64,000 bases of DNA from a virus (IMGVR_UViG_3300031521_000018:61374-125373); one strand, 5' to 3'. Counted from the first letter of the stretch, positions 8,760 to 17,430 are shown. Program-made: numbers and translations. Notes: generated from the letters alone by a model not told the origin.

Positions 8760-9485
8760 ATGGGAGTTATACTATTGGATGTTATACAACAGGTCGTAAA
8801 TCAGTCTGTCAAAAATAATGCAGAAAATATAGGTAAATTATCATCGGATATTGAAAAATACGGCTTAACAACAACTAATACATCATTTGCTATTTGGATG
8901 TCAATTTCTTTGTTTACTGTTTTTATGATTGTTTTCCTTATGATGTTTAAACAATTCATTAAATCAAGTAATTCTGAAACATCAAAGATTGTAGGGGATA
9001 TAGCAGCGATAGCACCAACATTGGAACGTGTTAGTGCATATTTGGAAAAAGTTTCAGAAAAAATAGATAATGATGCAAAGAAAGAAATAAACTTACAGCA
9101 ATCTGTAGTAATAATAAAATCAATTTTCGATTCAGAGAAAATTGATATGATTAAATCGTTGTATAATACCTTGGAATCCGATGAAATTTGTGGAAATGAT
9201 GATGGAAAAATAACAGAACTAGTAAGAAGTATTATACTTATACACAGGAATAAAAGCGTTGATTATATGAATGAATTTTATATCAACGGAAGGCAACTAG
9301 GAACTTTAGTTCCATCAATAGATATGGACAAAACATTAGAAATTTGCGTAAGATACGTAAAATCAAGAAATAAACAAAAGGTACAAGTATTTATTGAAGA
9401 ATTGGATAGGATACACAGAAACATTTATATAATGATGAAGAAACGAATAAATGATATATTTGAAAACTTATCGGCAAACTATTAA
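8760..9485 (+). CDS. Single-pass membrane protein with coiled coil
   Basis: 241 residues. One transmembrane segment at about 42-66 (SFAIWMSISLFTVFMIVFLMMF) is followed by a long charged, mostly helical part. Family not recognised. A late-type motif lies upstream and the gene precedes a head gene cluster. Confidence 0.6.
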   Translation: MGVILLDVIQQVVNQSVKNNAENIGKLSSDIEKYGLTTTNTSFAIWMSISLFTVFMIVFLMMFKQFIKSSNSETSKIVGDIAAIAPTLERVSAYLEKVSEKIDNDAKKEINLQQSVVIIKSIFDSEKIDMIKSLYNTLESDEICGNDDGKITELVRSIILIHRNKSVDYMNEFYINGRQLGTLVPSIDMDKTLEICVRYVKSRNKQKVQVFIEELDRIHRNIYIMMKKRINDIFENLSANY

Positions 9486-9522
9486 ATGAAAATTATAAAT
9501 CAATGAATGATAGTAATATTAC

Positions 9523-9535
9523 TAAATAATAAAAA
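9523..9535 (+). promoter_or_regulatory. Candidate late promoter motif
   Basis: TAAATAATAAAAA, 15 nt before the gene at 9551. Confidence 0.4.
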
Positions 9536-9550
9536 TTAAAAATTCTAATT

Positions 9551-10264
9551 ATGAAAGCTTATAAAATCAACGAAACTTTTAAGTCTAAAATTGGTAAAAA
9601 ACTTCCTGTTTTTGAAAATTTCGCTTCTGAAAAATTTGGTGTTGAGCTAACAGATGGTGACACTTACAAAACAACAGATGATTTAAGTGTTGATGATAAG
9701 GTTGTTTTACCTGTTGATTCAACATTAACATATGTAGATGACCAAGGTACTTTTTCAAATGGTAGCGGTTCTTTTGTTTCTGACAATGGATATTTCCAAT
9801 CTGAGGATGGTCAACAGTTTGACCCTGAGATTTTGTTATCAAATGAAATTATAAAAAAAGCTGAGGCAAATGAAGGTGGTAAAGCAAAAATCACAGAAAT
9901 CACAGAATCAGAGGCGGATGAAATAATTGATGATAAAATTATTGAAAGTGGAGATATTGATGGTATATTAACAGGTACTGAATCTGTTACTGATGATGTA
10001 AAAGATCAAATAATCGCTGCCACAAGTGCTACAGGTACTGAAACAATATCTGTTAATGATTTGGTTGGTGCAATGGTAGATGCGGGTATTCCATCTGATG
10101 TTGTTGGTGACATAGTTGATGCTACAGTTGATGCAATTGTGAACAATGAAGAAAATATTGATGAAGCCTGTAAAGATGGTATTAAAAAATCAATCAATGA
10201 ATCAGTAAAGAAAAGGTATCGTAAAGCTGTTTTTGAAAACAAAAAAGCAAAAACAAGCAAATAA
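9551..10264 (+). CDS. Acidic head-cluster protein with MKAYKINE leader
   Basis: 237 residues. It begins MKAYKINETFKSK, has VFENF near residue 20, then a very acidic Gly/Asp/Thr-rich body and a basic C-terminus (KKRYRKAVFENKKAKTSK). The leader resembles the MKKLKIFE/MKKLKINE tag found on several small proteins here, and both INE and FEN fit an (I/L/V)-x-E cleavage rule. It lies just upstream of the portal, where T4 phages keep prohead core genes, so a scaffold or internal head protein is plausible. Confidence 0.6.
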   Translation: MKAYKINETFKSKIGKKLPVFENFASEKFGVELTDGDTYKTTDDLSVDDKVVLPVDSTLTYVDDQGTFSNGSGSFVSDNGYFQSEDGQQFDPEILLSNEIIKKAEANEGGKAKITEITESEADEIIDDKIIESGDIDGILTGTESVTDDVKDQIIAATSATGTETISVNDLVGAMVDAGIPSDVVGDIVDATVDAIVNNEENIDEACKDGIKKSINESVKKRYRKAVFENKKAKTSK

Positions 10265-10284
10265 GTTACAAATATAGTACAAAT

Positions 10285-10315
10285 AAAGCCTGTGATGAAC
10301 AATTACAGGCTTTTT
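10285..10315 (+). terminator. Hairpin terminator with T-run
   Basis: AAAGCCTGT pairs with ACAGGCTTT (with partial extension toward the loop) and is followed directly by TTTTT-type sequence. Confidence 0.75.
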
Positions 10316-10352
10316 AAATATAAGATAATGAAACTTTTAAACAATATTTGTT

Positions 10353-10366
10353 TAAATAATATAAAA
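10353..10366 (+). promoter_or_regulatory. Candidate late promoter motif
   Basis: A TAAATAATATAAAA variant, 7 nt before the portal start and after the preceding terminator. Confidence 0.35.
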
Positions 10367-10373
10367 TAAATTT

Positions 10374-12074
10374 ATGGCTATACCAATATTGTTTAAACCT
10401 ATAACAAAACTAGCTGAACGGCTTGGTAATATAGGAATTGATTATTCTATAATTAAAGAAACCAATTCTATAACATATGAGGATGATTTATATAAAGCCT
10501 ATAGTAGTTGGTCTAGAGGGCATGAAGATACATACGAGGACAATTCATATTCAAAATCTAGTTATAACGAAAAACGAAAATACTTAAGAAAATTTTCCAC
10601 GTATCCTGAAATAGAATATATATTAGATTGTGTATGTGATGATTCAGTTATAACGAACGAATTCAACAGGTACTGTGAAATAAAATTTACAAATGAAAAA
10701 TACCAAAAGGATGTAAAGGAATCAATAATGTCATTTTTTGAGGATGTATATTCACTATTGGATTTTGATGGAGAAAATGTAGCTTGGAAAAAATACAGAC
10801 AATGGCTAATAGATGGGTGTCTATCATACGAAATCCTGTATGAATATAAAACAAAAGCAGAACTTAATGATCAAATAATTAAACTTAAAAAATCATTAGT
10901 TTCCATAAATGAAAATCTGAAATTAGAAAAAGATGATAAAGAAAGAGTTAAAGTATACAAAGGTCAAGTAGCCAAAGTCCAAAGTGGTCTTGATAAAATA
11001 CAAAGCCTATTTGAAATGTATGAAAACAGTAAATTTTATACAGATGGCACTGAGAAAGAGGATATATATCCTGTAAAAATTATAGGATTTGTTGAAATTG
11101 ACCCAAATAGGCTTAAATATGTTGATATACGTGATCTTAGTGAGAATCAGAAAAAAATTAAAGGTTGGGAATATGTAAAAACAGATGGTAGTAGGGTAAC
11201 ATTATCTGAAAATCAAATACTTTATATACCATATTTGGATATAGATACTACAGGAAATCTGTCTTATGTTGAAAGATTACTCAGGGATTTCAACTTAAAA
11301 AGAAAATTAGAGGATGCTACAGTTGGTTGGTTTATCATGAATTGCCAATCACGTATAAAGATGGTAGTACCTGTTGGTAATAAAACAACAGATAAAGCAC
11401 TTGAAGCATTAAGGAAATTTGTTAATCATTTTAAAGAAACATTACTTATAAATTTTGACAGTGGTGAGGTTACTGTAAACGGTCAACCATCTATATCGTA
11501 CTCAAGGAATATTGTAGTACCATCGGTTAATGGTTCTCAATCACAGATAGACACACTTAAACAGGAAGGTCCAGATTTGACAAACATGAAAGTTGTTGAT
11601 TATTTTAATGGTAGACTAAACGAAATATCTAGACTTCCAACAAAACGATTTGATAGAGCTGATAATAATGGTGGTGGAAAGGTTATATTTTACGCTGATG
11701 ATAACTTATCCTATGAGGATTTATCTTACTTCAATTTTATAAATCGTATGATGACTACTTTTAACCAAGTACTTTCAGCACCAATTTATATAAATTGTAT
11801 GCTTAAACATAAAGAATTAAAAGCAGACAAATCTTTTAGAACATCGTTTGGAATAAAACACAATGCCAATTTCTTGATTGAGGATGCCAAACAAACAATG
11901 ACAGTTAAGAAAAAACTCGATATGATTAAATTGTATGAGGCTATAAAAAATGATAAAGGTCAACCAATGTACTCTCAAAAATATCTATATATTGACAAAT
12001 TCGCAATTATGACATTGGAAGAATTTGAGAAAAACAAAACAATGATTGAAGAAGAATCACCACATACAAATTAA
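10374..12074 (+). CDS. Portal protein, T4 gp20-like
   Basis: 566 residues (T4 gp20 is 524). Characteristic stretches are YPEIEYILDCVCDDSVI, WKKYRQWLIDGCLSYE, a 'SYVERLLRDFNLKRKLEDATVGWFI' helix, and LNEISRLPTKRFDRAD before SYEDLSYFNFINRMMTTF. It forms the dodecameric ring for DNA entry and exit. A Lys/Glu-rich coiled coil lies at about 165-230. The late sigma gene follows after 7 nt. Confidence 0.88.
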   Translation: MAIPILFKPITKLAERLGNIGIDYSIIKETNSITYEDDLYKAYSSWSRGHEDTYEDNSYSKSSYNEKRKYLRKFSTYPEIEYILDCVCDDSVITNEFNRYCEIKFTNEKYQKDVKESIMSFFEDVYSLLDFDGENVAWKKYRQWLIDGCLSYEILYEYKTKAELNDQIIKLKKSLVSINENLKLEKDDKERVKVYKGQVAKVQSGLDKIQSLFEMYENSKFYTDGTEKEDIYPVKIIGFVEIDPNRLKYVDIRDLSENQKKIKGWEYVKTDGSRVTLSENQILYIPYLDIDTTGNLSYVERLLRDFNLKRKLEDATVGWFIMNCQSRIKMVVPVGNKTTDKALEALRKFVNHFKETLLINFDSGEVTVNGQPSISYSRNIVVPSVNGSQSQIDTLKQEGPDLTNMKVVDYFNGRLNEISRLPTKRFDRADNNGGGKVIFYADDNLSYEDLSYFNFINRMMTTFNQVLSAPIYINCMLKHKELKADKSFRTSFGIKHNANFLIEDAKQTMTVKKKLDMIKLYEAIKNDKGQPMYSQKYLYIDKFAIMTLEEFEKNKTMIEEESPHTN

Positions 12075-12081
12075 TACTATT

Positions 12082-12855
12082 ATGGCAAAACAGAACAATT
12101 ATTACATAGACAGGGAAAGATATGATGTTGAACTTAGAAAATGTATAATCAACAATCAACTCAGTACAGATTTTCTGAATATGTTCAGAAAGCATTGCTT
12201 ACATGTTGGTAAAAGGTTCTATTTAGCTACCGATGATATACGAGAGGATGCAATCTCAACAGCAACTCATGATCTATGTAAATATTGGAGAACATTTAAT
12301 ATTTATAATTGTGCGGCAATTAAATTATGTCAAAATTTTATTGTTGGAGATAAAATTGAGATCAATATTAAAAACTATGGTATAATATCTATAACAATAG
12401 GCGAAGACGCTAATTATGAAAATGATATAGTATCTTTAGGAAGAAATGAAAATATAACTCTTAAAAATATAGTTAATCTAGTAAAAGAAAAGTATCAATC
12501 ACAAGGTGTGATTAGATGTACAAATTACACAGTTCAAAAAAAGCTTTCCATAATTGACATTTTTAACAAAGAAGATATGTCTGTATTCTCAGATGTGTGT
12601 TTTAAATTAATAGGTGATGAATCAAGGTTACAGGAAACTATATTTGAAGATAAATTTCAAAAGACAGAAATCGTTGACTGCCATTGTATAAAATACACAA
12701 TGCTTGAATCATCTAATGCTTTTTCATTCCTTACATCGTTGATAACAAATTCAATGATAAATTCCTTAAATCTTTCAAACCCTAAAGAGCTTCGTGATGG
12801 CAATAGAGTACCTTTGAGTAGGCTTGTAAATGCTGAGGGTTCATATGAGGCTTGA
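12082..12855 (+). CDS. Late-transcription sigma factor, T4 gp55-like, with large insertion
   Basis: 257 residues from the ATG at 12082 (an earlier TTG in frame lies inside the portal gene). Residues 45-73 (RFYLATDDIREDAISTATHDLCKYWRTFN) and 211-231 (SNAFSFLTSLITNSMINSLN) match the two helices that are adjacent in gp55 ('REDM...FDPEKSNNAFAYFTQI..NAF'). Between them lie about 135 extra residues (74-209) rich in Ile and Cys. These lack intein end motifs and look like an in-frame domain insertion. It would direct RNA polymerase to TATAAATA-like late promoters, consistent with the motifs in this window. Confidence 0.65.
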   Translation: MAKQNNYYIDRERYDVELRKCIINNQLSTDFLNMFRKHCLHVGKRFYLATDDIREDAISTATHDLCKYWRTFNIYNCAAIKLCQNFIVGDKIEINIKNYGIISITIGEDANYENDIVSLGRNENITLKNIVNLVKEKYQSQGVIRCTNYTVQKKLSIIDIFNKEDMSVFSDVCFKLIGDESRLQETIFEDKFQKTEIVDCHCIKYTMLESSNAFSFLTSLITNSMINSLNLSNPKELRDGNRVPLSRLVNAEGSYEA

Positions 12856-12900
12856 TTAATATTGGTCTGTTTTTATATAAAATTACAAAATATAATAAAA

Positions 12901-14298
12901 ATGGCTGATTTATCAAAACTTATTAAACCTGATTGGTTAGAAATAACAGACGAATTTGAAAAGGCATATGATACTGTAACAACAGAAAACGGTGTGTTTT
13001 TTATAACAGGTTCTGCGGGTTCAGGAAAATCTACGTTCCTAAAACTTTTATTATCAAACATGAAACTTGGTTCGTATGTTGTGCTTTCTCCTACAGGGGT
13101 TGCCGCCAACAACCTAAGAACAGATGGTATAGAATGTGAAACCATACATTCTTATTTTGGATTCCCACCTAAGCCTTTATTTCCGTGTAATATACATAAG
13201 CCAAATGAAAATAGCTTAGAAAAGTATGCCATACCCGAAACATTAGTTATAGATGAAATATCAATGGTTTCATCTTTAATGCTTTCGGCAATAGACGAAT
13301 TTTATAGAAAAGCACTTAATATAGACGAATTTTTTGGTGGAAAGAGGCTAATATTAGTTGGTGATTTATACCAATTACCACCTGTAATTTCAGATAAATC
13401 TGAAATGGATTATATCAGGCATACATTTGGCTCAAAATACTTTTATTCAGCAAAACCATTTGAATTTGTACCAATTACAACCATAAATTTTACAAGAATT
13501 TTTAGACAGAAAGATGAAAAATTTATTTCATTTTTAAATTCTATAAAATATGGCACAATAACACGTTCTCAGCTTAATGAACATAACCAAATTATGGTTC
13601 ATAACGAAATTAAAGATGATGCCATTGTATTATGTACTTATAATAAGGATGTAGAATATTATAATAATAAAAAACTTGACGAAATAAGTTCAAAACCAAT
13701 AACTTTGGTTGGTAAAGTAGAAGGAAATTTCAATGTTAAGCAATGTGCTGTTGACGAGGTAATAAAAATAAAAATAGGTGCTAGGGTTATGATTCGCTCA
13801 AATGATAGAGAAAGCGGGCAATATATCAATGGAACTGTTGGAAAACTTATTAATTTTGATGGTGAGCTTATGGATGTTGAATTAGACAGCGGCTGTATTG
13901 TAAGTATAGGCAAGGTTGAGTTCCATTCTGAAAAATATGAATTTGATAAATCATCTAATGAGGTTAGGTCTATGGGTACAGGAAAATTTATCCAATATCC
14001 AATATCCATAGGTTATGCCATGTCTATACATAAATCTCAGTCTTGTACTATTGAAGAATATGTCATAGATACAGGTGAAAGAGGAATATTCGACACGGGT
14101 CAGACATATGTTGCCTTATCTAGATGTACTAAATTATCAGGTATAAAATTAAAAAGACCATTAGGAATTTCTGAAGTAATGGTTGATAATGCGGTTATGG
14201 AATTTATGAGTAATGTAAATAAAAATGATGTTAAAGAATATAAGAAGGAATCGGATGGTTTTGGTGGTATATTCAATAATATAAATGGTCAATTTTAA
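12901..14298 (+). CDS. SF1 DNA helicase, Dda/Pif1-like
   Basis: 465 residues from the ATG at 12901 behind an A-rich leader. Walker A GSAGSGKS (37-44), VLSPTGVAAN, Walker B LVIDEISM (about 115-122), GDLYQLPP, and the C-terminal AMSIHKSQ...QTYVALSR motifs are those of RecD2/Pif1/Dda 5'-3' helicases, which clear proteins and start origins in T4. The polymerase half-gene begins 2 nt later. Confidence 0.9.
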   Translation: MADLSKLIKPDWLEITDEFEKAYDTVTTENGVFFITGSAGSGKSTFLKLLLSNMKLGSYVVLSPTGVAANNLRTDGIECETIHSYFGFPPKPLFPCNIHKPNENSLEKYAIPETLVIDEISMVSSLMLSAIDEFYRKALNIDEFFGGKRLILVGDLYQLPPVISDKSEMDYIRHTFGSKYFYSAKPFEFVPITTINFTRIFRQKDEKFISFLNSIKYGTITRSQLNEHNQIMVHNEIKDDAIVLCTYNKDVEYYNNKKLDEISSKPITLVGKVEGNFNVKQCAVDEVIKIKIGARVMIRSNDRESGQYINGTVGKLINFDGELMDVELDSGCIVSIGKVEFHSEKYEFDKSSNEVRSMGTGKFIQYPISIGYAMSIHKSQSCTIEEYVIDTGERGIFDTGQTYVALSRCTKLSGIKLKRPLGISEVMVDNAVMEFMSNVNKNDVKEYKKESDGFGGIFNNINGQF

Positions 14299-14300
14299 TC

Positions 14301-15518
14301 ATGGTATATAATTTAGGTTTACAGTACTGCAGGTTTAAGCAAGGACAAGAGGTGACAGTACAAGAAATTAAAGATGAAATTATACGTCTTGAAAACTTGA
14401 GATTTACCAAAAAGAGTGAGGATTTATCTTTGAAAAAAATCCTCAATTCAATATATGGTGTATTTGGCTTTAGTAATTTTGTACTATATGACAAATATGT
14501 TGCCTCATCAATATCAACACAATCAGCTTATGTAATTAAATATACCAAATTTTGGTTCAATAAGTACTTTAAGGAAAGATTTCCATACATATACGATGTT
14601 CATAAACAACTTGGAATAACAAAGGTAATACCTGTGACAGGTGATATTGTTATATATGGTGATACTGATTCCATATTTGTTAATTATGGCAAAATTATTA
14701 AGAATACTGATTATAAAGGTAGCGTTCAAGATTTCATATTAAAATTAAACGAACTTGACATATATCCCGCACTTGGTCATATGCTTTCGTATTTTATCGG
14801 CTTACATAATGGTTTACAGACAAGAATATCGGGTAAGCCATGTCTTAACTTAACATTTGAGCAAATAGTTGGTAAATTCCTTATTACCGCTAAAAAAAGG
14901 TATATTAAGGAATCATTATGGGCTGATGGTAATACTTTTGGAAGATATGAAAATGTAAAAGCCGTTGGTCTCGAAATAAATCAGGCATCTGTACCAAAAT
15001 TTATACGTAATAAATTGAAAGAGATTGTTATTGACTATATTATAAAAGTAGATAATATAGATTATGCGGTAATAATAGAAAAAGTAAAGCAAGTAAAGGA
15101 AGAATTTATACATACTGACATAATAAATGTCCTACCCGCACAAAGGGTAAACAATTTGGGTAAATACATTCTTGAAAGTTCAAACAATGAAATAAAGACA
15201 ATTGCGGGTTCTCAGGCATATATGAGAGCAATAGCACAATATAATAATGAGATTTCCATGTCATCTAATGAGATAAAGCAAAAATATTCTATAATAAAAT
15301 CGGGTGATAAAGTTCAATGGTATTGGACATCAAATGCATCAACAGATGTGTTTGCCTTTCCGATAGGTGTAATACCACCTCAATTTTTGCAGAAGTTTCC
15401 TGTATCATACGATGTACAATTTATGACTAATTATTTAGCATATTTAAATAGAATATTATCAGCAATAGGATTACAAGAAATACCTTCATCTTTAGTGACT
15501 TTTAATTCGCTTTGGTAA
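14301..15518 (+). CDS. Family-B DNA polymerase, C-terminal half (motifs B and C)
   Basis: 405 residues. Motif B KKILNSIYG (45-53) and motif C YGDTDS (119-124) are followed by a thumb-like region with KKRY (fingers/thumb contact). The exonuclease domain and motif A are absent: the protein starts with its own ATG only about 45 residues before motif B. It is therefore one chain of a split polymerase, as known for gp43A/43B in some Aeromonas T4-like phages. No intein C-fragment precedes it, so the halves would have to assemble non-covalently. The other half is not in this window. Confidence 0.9.
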   Translation: MVYNLGLQYCRFKQGQEVTVQEIKDEIIRLENLRFTKKSEDLSLKKILNSIYGVFGFSNFVLYDKYVASSISTQSAYVIKYTKFWFNKYFKERFPYIYDVHKQLGITKVIPVTGDIVIYGDTDSIFVNYGKIIKNTDYKGSVQDFILKLNELDIYPALGHMLSYFIGLHNGLQTRISGKPCLNLTFEQIVGKFLITAKKRYIKESLWADGNTFGRYENVKAVGLEINQASVPKFIRNKLKEIVIDYIIKVDNIDYAVIIEKVKQVKEEFIHTDIINVLPAQRVNNLGKYILESSNNEIKTIAGSQAYMRAIAQYNNEISMSSNEIKQKYSIIKSGDKVQWYWTSNASTDVFAFPIGVIPPQFLQKFPVSYDVQFMTNYLAYLNRILSAIGLQEIPSSLVTFNSLW

Positions 15519-15533
15519 GTTTTACATTTTCAT

Positions 15534-15598
15534 GTTGTGCTTATACCATGAAAACTGTCTGAGTTCAAGGAAAATGCCTCTCCTGTAGCGGTAAATAC
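15534..15598 (+). repeat. 65-nt conserved non-coding element, copy A
   Basis: Aligns without gaps to 60013-60077, with about 47 of 65 positions identical by my count. Shared cores are ATACCA, CAAGGAAA and CTGTAGC. This copy sits between the polymerase half and the terminase piece. A structured RNA or DNA signal is possible; I do not recognise it. Confidence 0.5.
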
Positions 15599-15616
15599 AA
15601 CGAAAATATTGATATT

Positions 15617-16123
15617 ATGGCTAACGAAAATATATACAGTACCGAAAGGGTAGAAGAAATATTAAAAGAATATAATAAAACGGGATACTTACCAAGGAAC
15701 AACCCATTTTATCTTAAAGATATAAGGAAAAGGAAAGGTTATTTACATTTCCAATATACCGATAAAGAAATAACAGAGCTTGCTAAATTACAAGCATCAT
15801 GTCTATACTTTGCTAATAATTATGCATATTGTATGACAGATGATGGTATTCAACAGATAAAATTAAGACCATATCAATCAAGAGTGCTTAGACAATTTGA
15901 AAGCTATAGATTTAATATATTTTTATCAAGTAGACAATCAGGTAAATGCTTGTCGGGTGATTCAATTATAACTGTTAATAACGAGAATATAACAATTAAG
16001 GATTTTTTCGAGAATATTTATTACTACAAAATAAATAAGCCTTTAGCATTTTTATTAAGAATTAAGAGATTTCTTCAAAGAAAAGTAAATAATCAAAAAT
16101 TAATTAGTACATCAACCATATGA
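15617..16123 (+). CDS. Terminase large subunit N-terminal piece with split-intein N-fragment
   Basis: 168 residues. Residues 1-110 are a terminase N-terminus: LRPYQSRVLRQFESYRFNIFLSSRQSGK ends exactly at the Walker A lysine (T4 gp17 has SRQLGKT). Cys111 then opens intein block A, CLSGDSIITV, and 58 residues of intein N-fragment run to the stop. The gene is fractured inside the ATP-binding loop, so active terminase needs protein trans-splicing with an intein C-fragment joined to the rest of the ATPase and nuclease, which is not in this window. The insertion site resembles the AceL-TerL split intein. The stop overlaps the next ATG by 4 nt. Confidence 0.88.
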   Translation: MANENIYSTERVEEILKEYNKTGYLPRNNPFYLKDIRKRKGYLHFQYTDKEITELAKLQASCLYFANNYAYCMTDDGIQQIKLRPYQSRVLRQFESYRFNIFLSSRQSGKCLSGDSIITVNNENITIKDFFENIYYYKINKPLAFLLRIKRFLQRKVNNQKLISTSTI

Positions 16124-16533
16124 AAAAGTTAAAAATAAACGAGGATTGGAATCCAACAGATGTTGTCTATATTCAACAAAATTCATTATGGACATCATAC
16201 TCTCCTGGCTCAGGAATGACAACCCAAATTGCGGGTGATCCCTATAAATTTAGAGGGTATCTTACCGATAAGCAAGGTGATGATCATTTTGATTCCAATG
16301 TGGCTAATATAGCTAAATGGGCTGATAAACAGGAAGGTATAAAAGTTAAAGATGGTACTACATTATTTAAAATACCTTGTTATTGGGGATATAAACCTCA
16401 AAGGGATTTGTCAATTTGGGGTGGTAATGTCAATCCTGATTATTATCTTTGGATGTCATTTACAAAAGCACCTAATTATAATCTTATTAATTTCTTTAAA
16501 ACTAAAAACGAGGCTTTAGGGTTTCATAAGTAA
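16120..16533 (+). CDS. Small tagged protein, MKKLKINE leader
   Basis: 137 residues. It begins MKKLKINED, a variant of the tag shared by the following three genes, and is rich in Trp and Tyr (YWGYKPQ, DYYLWMSF). No family recognised. The start overlaps the terminase-piece stop by 4 nt (ATGA). Confidence 0.65.
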   Translation: MKKLKINEDWNPTDVVYIQQNSLWTSYSPGSGMTTQIAGDPYKFRGYLTDKQGDDHFDSNVANIAKWADKQEGIKVKDGTTLFKIPCYWGYKPQRDLSIWGGNVNPDYYLWMSFTKAPNYNLINFFKTKNEALGFHK

Positions 16534-16538
16534 GTACT

Positions 16539-16790
16539 ATGAAAAAACTTAAAATTTTTGAAGGTGATGCTAACCCTGATACAGATATTACAAAAGAAAA
16601 GGTTATTGCAAAATTGATTTCATCAGGAACTGATAAAAAGACTGCTGAAGATGTTGTAATGTACCATTATGACTATGTAATGGATTGCTTTGATAATTTG
16701 ACCGTTAAAGAGGTTGCGTATAAAGCTTATGCTATATACAACAAGGAAATAGCTACTAAAGCGAAAAATGATGGAAACTATTACAATTAA
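16539..16790 (+). CDS. Small tagged protein, MKKLKIFE leader
   Basis: 83 residues. MKKLKIFEGD is followed by an acidic, helical body (ISSGTDKKTAEDVVMYHYDYV). No family recognised. It is the second of four consecutive tagged genes, starting 5 nt after the previous one. Confidence 0.7.
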   Translation: MKKLKIFEGDANPDTDITKEKVIAKLISSGTDKKTAEDVVMYHYDYVMDCFDNLTVKEVAYKAYAIYNKEIATKAKNDGNYYN

Positions 16791-16805
16791 AAAATATAAA
16801 TTATT

Positions 16806-17045
16806 ATGAAAAAATTAAAAATATTCGAAAACAATAATTCAGAATCCAAAAATATAAAGGATTTTAATAATGATACATTAAAATCTTTTTTGCAAAAATT
16901 ACATGAAACTGATGATAAAATAGAGTTTAATAATGCAACAATGAAAGATGTTGATTATATATTGGGATTAGGGTGGGCTGTAAGCCATCCACAAGAAAAA
17001 GACATTGTTGGTGAGGTTTTTGATATAACAGTGTCAAATGATTAA
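16806..17045 (+). CDS. Small tagged protein, MKKLKIFE leader
   Basis: 79 residues. MKKLKIFENNNSES, then a helical DTLKSFLQKLHE and LGLGWAVSHP. No family recognised. The leader DNA is nearly identical to that of the next gene but differs at synonymous sites from the genes at 16539, 58005 and 59622. Confidence 0.7.
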   Translation: MKKLKIFENNNSESKNIKDFNNDTLKSFLQKLHETDDKIEFNNATMKDVDYILGLGWAVSHPQEKDIVGEVFDITVSND

Positions 17046-17057
17046 ATGTAAATTATT

Positions 17058-17375
17058 ATGAAAAAATTAAAAATATTCGAAAGCAATAATAATAGTAGAA
17101 ATGACAAATACTTTACAACAATTCCTGATAATTTCGAGGGTGATATAAGATTTAGCTGCTTTGAAGGCTCTTATCCTTATATAGAACCTGTTGCTCTTAA
17201 AAATACCACTTTGGAGAAAGCCAAAGAAGAGGCTACAAAAAAACTACAGGAACGGATGAATTACAGGAAGACGGATGAAAAATTATGGGCAAGGTTTGAA
17301 ATAAACAGCGATGGAAATAATGGCGATGGTACTTGGAAAGCTGATTCATCTAAAGACTTGGTTTTAAATCCTTAA
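17058..17375 (+). CDS. Small tagged protein, MKKLKIFE leader
   Basis: 105 residues. MKKLKIFESNNNS is followed by a beta-rich start (EGDIRFSCFEGSYPYIE) and a basic helix (EKAKEEATKKLQERM). The body is unrelated by eye to its neighbours. It is the last of the four-gene run and is followed by a terminator. Confidence 0.7.
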   Translation: MKKLKIFESNNNSRNDKYFTTIPDNFEGDIRFSCFEGSYPYIEPVALKNTTLEKAKEEATKKLQERMNYRKTDEKLWARFEINSDGNNGDGTWKADSSKDLVLNP

Positions 17376-17393
17376 TTATTTAAAATACTAATT

Positions 17394-17425
17394 GAGAAGC
17401 CTGATAGCAACCTGTCAGGCTTCTC
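17394..17425 (+). terminator. 11-bp hairpin terminator
   Basis: GAGAAGCCTGA pairs with TCAGGCTTCTC, followed by TGTTTT. It ends the tagged-gene run, and the late-type motif of the tape-measure gene starts 5 nt later. Confidence 0.8.
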
Positions 17426-17430
17426 TGTTT

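Noticed and set aside
12301-12708. Insertion in the gp55-like gene as an intein or intron
   Set aside because: No Cys/Ser/Thr block A at its start and no HN-(C/S/T) at its end; it stays in frame with no splice-like features.
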